From: CAVVWJ01 sp965652025
GTDB lineage: Bacteria > Gemmatimonadota > Gemmatimonadetes > Gemmatimonadales > GWC2-71-9
Direction of reading: 5' to 3'
Assembly (NCBI GenBank): GCA_965652025.1
Contig: CBFGTM010000042.1
Span: forward strand, 1-30,427
Length of the DNA stretch: 30,427 nucleotides
In this document: positions 17,000-22,801 of the stretch, piece by piece
Numbering within the stretch: position 1 is the first letter of the stretch
Layout: each line of letters starts with the position of its first letter
Program-made: the position numbers and the translations under genes
The notes under the pieces: model-generated
Seen by the model: only the letters and a program-made list of their open reading frames with translations
Databases searched by the model: none
Told to the model about the DNA's origin: nothing

Positions 17000-17052
17000 G
17001 GATTCTTCTGACCGCCTGACTGCCGGACCGCCTGACCGACTGAGAAGAATCC
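17000..17052. repeat. Inverted repeat enclosing four 8-base tandem units
   Basis: GGATTCTTCT (17000-17009) and AGAAGAATCC (17043-17052) are perfect ten-base inverted repeats. Between them, 17011-17042 reads as four octamers ACCGCCTG, ACTGCCGG, ACCGCCTG, ACCGACTG; the 11-mer GACCGCCTGAC occurs twice exactly. There is no T-tract, so it is not a standard terminator. It sits between a small unknown gene and a lipoprotein gene. Confidence 0.75.
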
Positions 17053-17098
17053 GCGGCTGCCAGCGTCACTCTCCAAGACAACTTCGCTTGGAGATCAT

Positions 17099-17620
17099 AT
17101 GCCGCGACCGCTCCCGTGCCTCTCCCCCGCCTTTTTCCTGCTTGCGCTGGCCCTCGCCTGTGGATCCGGTGGCGATTCCACCGGCCCCAACAATCCGCCC
17201 GCGGCCAGTAACCTCCCGGCTGACCTGCTCGGCGAATGGCACTACCAGTTCATCGGGGTTCCGAACTGCGACCCGGACACGGGCCAGTGCACCTCCACCG
17301 CCAACCAGAGCGAGACCCTCAAGCTCTCCTCCGACGGCCACTTCGAACACGTGTTCGTGGGCGAGTCGAACTTCCCCCCCTGCAACATGGAAGTGCTGCA
17401 TGAGTCCGAGGGTACCGCTGAGGTGCAGGGCTCCAACCTGCTGCTCCACATCGGCACCGGCACAACCCGGGTAACCAACACCTGCGGGGACAACGAGACC
17501 AACGACGAGGCCGGTGAGACTGACACCTATACCTGGGTGCTCAGCGACAACAGTGGGGCCCCGCAGCTCACCCTGACCAACGACCACGGGACCGAGCTCG
17601 GTCCGTTCGACAAACAGTAA
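17099..17620 (+). CDS. Small exported lipoprotein, lipocalin-like in outline
   Basis: 173 residues; ATG 17099 follows GGAG with a five-base spacer. The signal ends LALAC (Cys21) with a Gly/Ser/Asp/Pro linker to residue 40. Then LLGEWHYQFIG, a GxW-type opening reminiscent of lipocalin-like folds, alternates with short beta strands (SETLKLSSDGHFEHVFVG; GTAEVQGSNLLLHIG; TYTWVLSD). Four Cys in the mature part (NCDPDTGQC, PPCNME, NTCGDN) may form disulfides. The exact family is not recognised and the lipocalin reading is a guess from pattern alone. It ends just before the large inverted-repeat block. Confidence 0.82.
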   Translation: MPRPLPCLSPAFFLLALALACGSGGDSTGPNNPPAASNLPADLLGEWHYQFIGVPNCDPDTGQCTSTANQSETLKLSSDGHFEHVFVGESNFPPCNMEVLHESEGTAEVQGSNLLLHIGTGTTRVTNTCGDNETNDEAGETDTYTWVLSDNSGAPQLTLTNDHGTELGPFDKQ

Positions 17621-17630
17621 GCAGCATTGC

Positions 17631-17740
17631 GCGCTGGGGGCGGCTCTGGAGGGCGCTGCAGCACTCGATGCTCGGAGCCCGGAAACAGCCCCGGTCTCCT
17701 CGCCTCGTGCTGACGCGCCCTCCAGAGCCGCCGCCAGCGC
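17631..17740. repeat. Palindromic repeat element A
   Basis: A 26-base outer stem (17631-17656 with 17715-17740, one mismatch) encloses 58 bases. The inner sequences next to the stem recur, inverted, in element B: 17651-17680 matches the reverse complement of 17930-17959 at 28 of 30 positions, and 17691-17720 matches the reverse complement of 17859-17888 at 28 of 30. The element begins ten bases after the lipoprotein stop. Confidence 0.85.
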
Positions 17741-17773
17741 AGCAGGCAAAGCCCGACCCCAGGTTTGCAGATG

Positions 17774-17858
17774 CAGAACCAGATCTCACTGGGGTCAGCG
17801 TTGATCTCGATCTCTGTGGTTTGGCTTGCTGTAGCCGCGACTGGCGGGGGACTCCGAA
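17774..17858. repeat. Dispersed repeat, copy 2 (partner at 9916-9998)
   Basis: Carries AGAACCAGA, GTCAGCGTTGATC, GGTTTGGCT and GCCGCGACTGGCGGGG in the same order as copy 1. Its right end is also the left stem of palindromic element B, so the two repeat types are physically fused here, while copy 1 has only the dispersed part. Confidence 0.7.
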
Positions 17859-17980
17859 GGGCGCGTCAGCACGAGGGGAGGAGACCGACGCGACTGTACC
17901 AAGGCGATGGCTGCGCATTCGAGCCCGTCGGGCTCCGACCGTCGAGTGCTGCAGCGCCCGGAGGAGTGCCCGCCAGTCGC
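17837..17980. repeat. Palindromic repeat element B, inverted relative to A
   Basis: The outer stem is GCGACTGGCGGG plus a second block to 17864, pairing with 17954-17980 (imperfect, about 22 of 27). Inside it are reverse-complement copies of both inner arms of element A, separated by an extra 40-odd bases that A lacks. Elements A and B together form a roughly 350-base head-to-head structure in front of the gene at 18017. Confidence 0.8.
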
Positions 17981-18016
17981 TCATACTACTTCCCAAGTTT
18001 CGTCTAAGGAGAGACC

Positions 18017-19003
18017 ATGTGGACTTCATACCGTCGGCTGGCTGCCAGGACCCGGATTGCAGCGGTTACGCTCCTGGCGGTTGCGCTCGCCACGCCGATC
18101 TCCGCGCAGGTCAATCTCAGGAAGCCGCTCAACCAGAGAGGCGGATCGGAGGCGGCCGGCGAGACGGCACCGGTCGCCGCGACCGAGACGATCGTGCTCA
18201 CCAAAGAGGTGGTGAGCCGGTTGATCACCGGACTCAAGGCCGGCCAGGCGGAGCGCCAACGCGCCGAGCAGGAGGATACTCCCTATGGGCGGTACCAAAG
18301 GGGGAAGTCGGCCTACGCCGCGGCCAAGTCCAAGTGCGAGGCGGCGCAGCAGGCGTTCGGCACCCGCATGGCGTCGGACGAGAAGCTCATGGCCAAGTAT
18401 GGGAAGCTGCAGGAGCAGCAGCTGGCGGCCCTGGAGAAGGGCGACCGGAAGGCGGCAACCGCCTACCAGGATCAGATGCTCGCCATGGCGGACTCGAGCT
18501 GCCTCGTGAAGGAGCCCACCGCGCGGCCAGAAGGTTACTATGATGCTCAGCGCCAGATCGACCGCAGGGTCGACACGGTGGTAGTAAAGGTGACTGGCTT
18601 CGGCCCGGGCGAGCTGGCGATGCTGCAGGAGCGGGTCACCGCGATCCTGTTGGGCAGCACCGCGGGCGACGTGTCCGCCTCGGAGAAATCCGCCGTGTCC
18701 GCCCAATCGGCGGAGCTGAGGCCGTTGCTCGGAATGCCAGAGCCGGCAGCCGCCACCGCGGCTCAGCCGGAGCCGGCAGTCGCTTCCGCTCCTGCCACCG
18801 AGACCACTACCTCGCCGCAGGTGGACGCCCGCGCAGCGAAGATGAACGCCTGCTTGGTGAAGAACGTGCAGCGCCATCAGGCAGAGCTCGAGGCGCTGGG
18901 GAAGCGGATGCAGGCGGCGCAGGCCGCGGGTGACAACTCCAAGCTGATGGCTATGGCCGACACGATGCAGCAGATCCAGATGAGCGGCTGCCAGCCGCAT
19001 TAG
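18017..19003 (+). CDS. Exported Ala/Gln-rich helical protein with two Cys-bounded units
   Basis: 328 residues; GGAG at 18008-18011 precedes ATG 18017. The signal peptide ends TPISAQ. The mature protein is mainly helical and charged. Two similar units are seen: Cys107 to Cys162, containing LAALEKGDRKAATAYQ and MLAMADSSC, and Cys279 to Cys325, containing RMQAAQAAGDNSKLM and MAMADTMQQIQMSGC. In each a helix, a GD turn and a second helix lie between two Cys, suggesting disulfide-closed helical hairpins. A Pro/Ala/Glu/Thr linker (about 240-270) separates them. No family recognised. Four bases separate it from the glycosidase gene, so they are co-transcribed. Confidence 0.85.
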   Translation: MWTSYRRLAARTRIAAVTLLAVALATPISAQVNLRKPLNQRGGSEAAGETAPVAATETIVLTKEVVSRLITGLKAGQAERQRAEQEDTPYGRYQRGKSAYAAAKSKCEAAQQAFGTRMASDEKLMAKYGKLQEQQLAALEKGDRKAATAYQDQMLAMADSSCLVKEPTARPEGYYDAQRQIDRRVDTVVVKVTGFGPGELAMLQERVTAILLGSTAGDVSASEKSAVSAQSAELRPLLGMPEPAAATAAQPEPAVASAPATETTTSPQVDARAAKMNACLVKNVQRHQAELEALGKRMQAAQAAGDNSKLMAMADTMQQIQMSGCQPH

Positions 19004-19007
19004 GAGC

Positions 19008-19943
19008 ATGCGTCCAGTACCTCGGGCCATCAGCGTCGCTGTCGCGGCTGCCCTCGTCAGCGCGACCGGATCTCGGGCTGACCGGGCAGAAGACTCGCTC
19101 GCGGTCAGGGACGGAACCCACTGGGTAACCTGGTGGCGTCGACACGCATCCCCAGTCCGCTGGAACAGTGCGCCGCTCGCCGGCCGGGTGGCTTGGCGCA
19201 GTAGTGCGATTGGTGTGGAGTGGGGCGAGCTTCAGCTTCGGGGTGCGAGCGAAGCCTGGCGCACCCGCGTGGTGTTGGTGCGGATCGACCCGCGCCAAGT
19301 TGACTTCTCTCTGGTCACCGCCTTTGCCCAAAACTCGAGCTGGACCGTAGCCGACGCGGACAGCGGCGCAGTGGTCGCCCTCGACGCAGGGCAGTTCCGC
19401 CACTCACTGCCCTGGGGATGGGTAGTGAGCCGAGGACGCGAGGTGCTCCCGGCCGAGTACGCTCCGCTCGCCGGAGCGGTAGTGGTAGACCCATCGGGCT
19501 CGGTACGGGTGATAGCGCCGGACGCCGTCGCGGCCGAGCGCGAGCGCGGCACCGCACGCGAGGCGTTTCAGAGCTTCCCCATGTTGCTGCAGGACGGGGT
19601 GATCCCGGTGCCGCTTTCGGAGGCAGGTAGAGGAATCAATGTCGAGCATCGGGACGCCCGACTGGCGCTGGGGACCCTGGCAGACGGCCGGGTTCTTGTC
19701 GCCCTCACCCGGTTCGATGTCCTGGGCCCGAGTCTCGGCTGGGTGCCGTTCGGCTTGACTTCCGCCGAGATGGCGGCGGTGATGGGCGCGCTGGGATGCC
19801 GCCAGGCGTTGCTGCTCGACGGCGGGATCTCGGGCCAGCTGTCGCTGCGGGAGACCGACGGATCGGTGCGGCGCTGGCCCGGTTCGCGAGCGGTGCCGCT
19901 CGGACTGGTAGCTCGGCCCAAGGGCTCCGCCTTCACCGATTGA
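19008..19943 (+). CDS. Phosphodiester glycosidase-like (NAGPA domain) exported protein
   Basis: 311 residues with a signal peptide (SVAVAAALVSATGSRA). The mature protein matches the NAGPA/DUF2233 fold: VVLVRIDPRQVDFSLV, a central VVALDAGQF, FQSFPMLLQDGV, RDARLALGTLADGRVLVAL, LTSAEMAAVMGALGC and ALLLDGGISGQL, the last being the signature loop of the family. NAGPA removes covering N-acetylglucosamine from phosphodiesters in animals; bacterial members act on exopolysaccharide-type phosphodiesters, so cell-envelope or capsule processing is plausible here. The start lies four bases after the previous stop. The 3' end overlaps the convergent lipoprotein gene by 11 bases. Confidence 0.9.
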   Translation: MRPVPRAISVAVAAALVSATGSRADRAEDSLAVRDGTHWVTWWRRHASPVRWNSAPLAGRVAWRSSAIGVEWGELQLRGASEAWRTRVVLVRIDPRQVDFSLVTAFAQNSSWTVADADSGAVVALDAGQFRHSLPWGWVVSRGREVLPAEYAPLAGAVVVDPSGSVRVIAPDAVAAERERGTAREAFQSFPMLLQDGVIPVPLSEAGRGINVEHRDARLALGTLADGRVLVALTRFDVLGPSLGWVPFGLTSAEMAAVMGALGCRQALLLDGGISGQLSLRETDGSVRRWPGSRAVPLGLVARPKGSAFTD

Positions 19944-21441
19944 AGCTCCATTCGTAGACCAGATTCAATCCCCCGAACTCGAAGCGTCCCGCCAGCTGGT
20001 TGTCGAATTCCGGTCCAATCGGCAGTGGCACCGGAGGGATCGAGAGCCAGTCGCTCACCGACCAGTCCGCGGTGTAGGAGGGCTGCGGGGCAGGGCAGGT
20101 GACCCTCACCGTCGTGAAGTGCTGCGTCGCACCGGCGCCGTAATAGACCTGCCCGGGTCCGTCCAGAACCAGCTCTCCCTCCGACGGCGTGAGCACGAAG
20201 GTCTCCGGCCCACCCGCCACGGTACAGCCATTGGTGTCGGTGCCCTCCAGCCGCCACTCGATGGAGCCATTCTTGAGCCGATAGTAGGTGATGTCGTCGG
20301 CCGACTTCTCCGGATTCACTTCCCACTCGACGTTGCCGGTGATTACCTCACGCGAACCGGTCCCATACACGTCCCGGGTCCGGGTTGTGGTTCCCGCCCA
20401 GTTGCCACTGCAATACAGATCCTCGTTGAGCACGTTGAACTCCGGATCGGTCACCCCCAGCAGCTGGAGCTGGCGCGAGTAGCTGATAGCGGCGCCCATC
20501 TGTTGCTCGTCGGACCGTTCCAGGCAGTTGCCCACCGTCTCCCGAAAGCAGTTCTCCAGCGCTGCCAGTGTTGCGTTCATGACCCTCGACTCCTCGGCGG
20601 AAAACTCGCCGCCGAGCCCCCAGAGCTCGACTTGGCGCTCCCAGCCGAATGCCCGGGGGACCGCAGTCTGGGCGAAGCTGCAATCGGTCGTCATCCGATC
20701 GAGCGACGGCTCGACGACATGGTCGTAGTAGAGCCGGAGCGCCTTGGCCAAGTTGGCTCCCAGCTCGGGGTCGGGCTCCTCTCCGGCCAAGGCGCGCTCC
20801 CGCTCCTGCCGGAGATACGATTCCAGCTCCGACTGGATGCGGTCCTCCCACTCGGTGGGCGTGATGTTCAGGACCGAGGCGGGAATGCTGATGCCGTCCC
20901 CCACATACACCATTCCGCCGCTGAAATGGAGCAGACTCAGCTCCAGACGATCGGGATCCGGGGTCATCGGCGTACGGAAGACCTCAGTGCCGGCGCCATG
21001 GTAGGAGAAGGCAACCGCGCGGTGCCGTTCGCCTTCCGGCGGCGAGATGCGGAGGGTCGCCGGATGAAAGAGCCTGAGGCCGTCCGGCTCCAGCTGCACG
21101 CCGGCGAATCGCCCGCCCGAAAGCTCCAGACCCGAAACACTGGCCAGGGGCACCATGGTGATGGTGGTGTCCCGCAGGACAGCATCGGCCGGGATGGTGA
21201 GGGTGTAGACCGTGCCGTCCGAGCCCGTCGCCTGCACCGTCCCGCCGGCGGTGGTGATTCGCATCGCCGCTGCCCGGGAGATGTCCGGCGTTACCGTCGC
21301 AGCGGCAGGATTGGGTGTGTCGGGCAATTCCGGCCCGGGGGGATTGTCAGCGGGTCCGCTCGGGTTGCTATCGCCGCCACAACCGATGAGAACCGAGATG
21401 GCGAGGCCTGCCGCCATCCAGCGGGGACAAACGGGAGACAT
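19933..21441 (-). CDS. Lipoprotein with a ZU5-like domain
   Basis: 502 residues from ATG 21441, chosen because AGAGGA lies six bases upstream and the signal ends in a perfect lipobox LIGC (Cys21); the frame is open further to 21750 but that part overlaps the divergent sigma gene. After a Pro-rich linker, residues about 60-150 read GGTVQATGSDGTVYTLTIPA, DTTITMVPLASVSGLEL and VQLEPDGLRLFHPATLRI, the pattern of ZU5-like domains in bacterial surface proteins. The middle part is helical with several Cys (DCSFAQ, ENCFRE, GNCLE); the last 120 residues are beta-rich (TFVLTPSEGELVLDG; HFTTVRVTCPAP). Function unknown. Divergent from the sigma factor gene, so shared control is possible. Confidence 0.85.
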   Translation of the reverse strand: MSPVCPRWMAAGLAISVLIGCGGDSNPSGPADNPPGPELPDTPNPAAATVTPDISRAAAMRITTAGGTVQATGSDGTVYTLTIPADAVLRDTTITMVPLASVSGLELSGGRFAGVQLEPDGLRLFHPATLRISPPEGERHRAVAFSYHGAGTEVFRTPMTPDPDRLELSLLHFSGGMVYVGDGISIPASVLNITPTEWEDRIQSELESYLRQERERALAGEEPDPELGANLAKALRLYYDHVVEPSLDRMTTDCSFAQTAVPRAFGWERQVELWGLGGEFSAEESRVMNATLAALENCFRETVGNCLERSDEQQMGAAISYSRQLQLLGVTDPEFNVLNEDLYCSGNWAGTTTRTRDVYGTGSREVITGNVEWEVNPEKSADDITYYRLKNGSIEWRLEGTDTNGCTVAGGPETFVLTPSEGELVLDGPGQVYYGAGATQHFTTVRVTCPAPQPSYTADWSVSDWLSIPPVPLPIGPEFDNQLAGRFEFGGLNLVYEWSFNR

Positions 21442-21577
21442 ATCAGATCCTCTGGGCAATGCCCAATCGGTGAGATACCGGCGCCGGAGCTGAGGCACAC
21501 CCCGGTGATACGCGCCGGCCGCTGCCATGTTCTCACTCGGTTCACCCGAGACGGCCCTCTTCTCGGTACCTTCCGGT

Positions 21578-22135
21578 ATGCAGGCCAGCCACCAGCATGC
21601 TCCCGACCCTCTCTCGCCGGCGCTCGAGGCCGTGGTGAACAAGTTCGCCGGCCTGGTGCGGGGCGTCGGGTGGCGGCACCGGCTTTCCGAGGTGGAGATC
21701 AACGAGCTCATGCAGCAGGTGCGGATTCGGCTGTGGCAGGCCCAGGGCACCAGTGAGCAGATCAGCCGCGTCCCTGCGTCTTATGTATATCGAACGGCGG
21801 TGTCCGCAGTCCTGGACATGATGCGCCGTCGGCGAACCCAGCGGACGGAGCAGATGCTATCGATTGACGAGCCCGGCATGACGGTGGCGGCGAGCGCGAG
21901 TCCAGAGCGAGATCTCGAGTCCTCCGAGCTGGTTGCCCAGGTGGCCCGGGCCATCGATTCGATCCCACTTTCGCGCCGAGCCGTAGTGCGGATGTATCTG
22001 GCAGGCCACCCGCGGGAGGAGATTGCCGGCCTGCTCGGCTGGTCGGAGGCCAAGACGCGGAACCTGCTCTATCGCGGGTTGAGCGACCTGCGAGCCCGGC
22101 TCACGGAGCAGGGCATTGGATGGGAGGCCGGCTGA
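21578..22135 (+). CDS. ECF-type RNA polymerase sigma factor
   Basis: 185 residues from ATG 21578; an upstream ATG at 21527 would add 17 residues with less typical codon use, and neither has a clear ribosome binding site. Region 2 spans about 20-90 (LEAVVNKFAGLVRGVG, EINELMQQVRIRLWQ, SYVYRTAVSAVLDMMRRRR). Region 4 spans about 120-180 (SIPLSRRAVVRMYLAG, then the helix-turn-helix HPREEIAGLLGWSEAKTRN and LLYRGLSDLRARL). There is no region 3, as expected for ECF factors. Its stop overlaps the start of the anti-sigma gene (TGATG), the usual arrangement for a sigma/anti-sigma pair. Confidence 0.92.
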   Translation: MQASHQHAPDPLSPALEAVVNKFAGLVRGVGWRHRLSEVEINELMQQVRIRLWQAQGTSEQISRVPASYVYRTAVSAVLDMMRRRRTQRTEQMLSIDEPGMTVAASASPERDLESSELVAQVARAIDSIPLSRRAVVRMYLAGHPREEIAGLLGWSEAKTRNLLYRGLSDLRARLTEQGIGWEAG

Positions 22136-22788
22136 TGAACGACGAGCGGCTGCGCGATCTATACCAGAAGTCCCTGGCCCAGGGATCCGCTGGGTCCGGA
22201 CCCCGGCCAGTGTCCTGCGTGACCCCGGAGCAGCTGCTGGCTCTGGTCCGGGGCGAGGGATCGGAGGAGAGCCGGCTGCGTACACTCGATCACGTCATGG
22301 CGTGCCCCTCGTGCCGCCGCGAATTCGACCTGCTCCGGGCGGTTGAACAGGCCGGGGTCGAGTCGGGAGTGCGCCCGTCGCGAGTCCGCTGGCAATGGCA
22401 GCGCATGGCGCCCCTAGCACTCGCGGCATCGCTGCTGCTCGCGCTGGGAGTGACCATTGCGCTCAACCGCGCGGGCGAAAGGCCCGACCAACCGCGGGGC
22501 GCCGGCAGCGGCGTGACCCTGCTCGCGCCGGCGGCCGAGGTTCCTGCGCATGAGCCGGTCACCTTCGCCTGGCGGCCGGTGCGCCATGCCAACCGGTACG
22601 TACTGGAGCTGCTGGAGGGGAGCGGCGGTGGGAAGATGGTGCTGTCACGGGAGACGTCCGATACCGCGATGGCGCTGGATCTGACGCTGCTGCGACCGGG
22701 AGCGCAGTACCAGTGGTGGGTGCGTGCGGTCACCCCGGCGGGAGAGCTGGTATCGCCGCTGCGGCCGCTTCGGCTGCGAAATCCCTAG
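22135..22788 (+). CDS. Zinc-finger anti-sigma factor with periplasmic Fn3-like domain
   Basis: 217 residues from ATG 22135, supported by GGAGG at 22123-22127 with a seven-base spacer and the TGATG overlap with the sigma stop; ATG 22120 is less likely. The cytoplasmic part holds a ZAS-type motif His53-x3-Cys57-x2-Cys60 (DHVMACPSC). One membrane helix spans about 93-112 (LALAASLLLALGVTIAL). Outside, residues about 125-217 resemble an Fn3-like fold: VTFAWRPVRHANRYVLEL and QYQWWVRAVTPAGELVSP. It should bind and hold the sigma factor at the membrane until a signal reaches the outer domain. The signal is unknown. Confidence 0.9.
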   Translation: MNDERLRDLYQKSLAQGSAGSGPRPVSCVTPEQLLALVRGEGSEESRLRTLDHVMACPSCRREFDLLRAVEQAGVESGVRPSRVRWQWQRMAPLALAASLLLALGVTIALNRAGERPDQPRGAGSGVTLLAPAAEVPAHEPVTFAWRPVRHANRYVLELLEGSGGGKMVLSRETSDTAMALDLTLLRPGAQYQWWVRAVTPAGELVSPLRPLRLRNP

Positions 22789-22801
22789 GGCTCCGGCAGG
22801 A

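Noticed and set aside
17000..17052. CRISPR array
   Set aside because: Repeat units are 8 bases and contiguous, without unique spacers; there are no cas genes.
17631..17980. Retron or other reverse-transcriptase-linked non-coding RNA
   Set aside because: The inverted repeats look suggestive, but no reverse transcriptase or associated effector gene lies anywhere in the window.
17568..18029. Minus-strand gene through the repeat block
   Set aside because: The frame is open only because the region is GC-rich; it overlaps the 3' end of the lipoprotein gene and consists of the inverted repeats.
21441..21750. Longer N-terminus of the ZU5-like lipoprotein
   Set aside because: It would overlap the divergent sigma gene and bury the perfect lipoprotein signal that follows ATG 21441.
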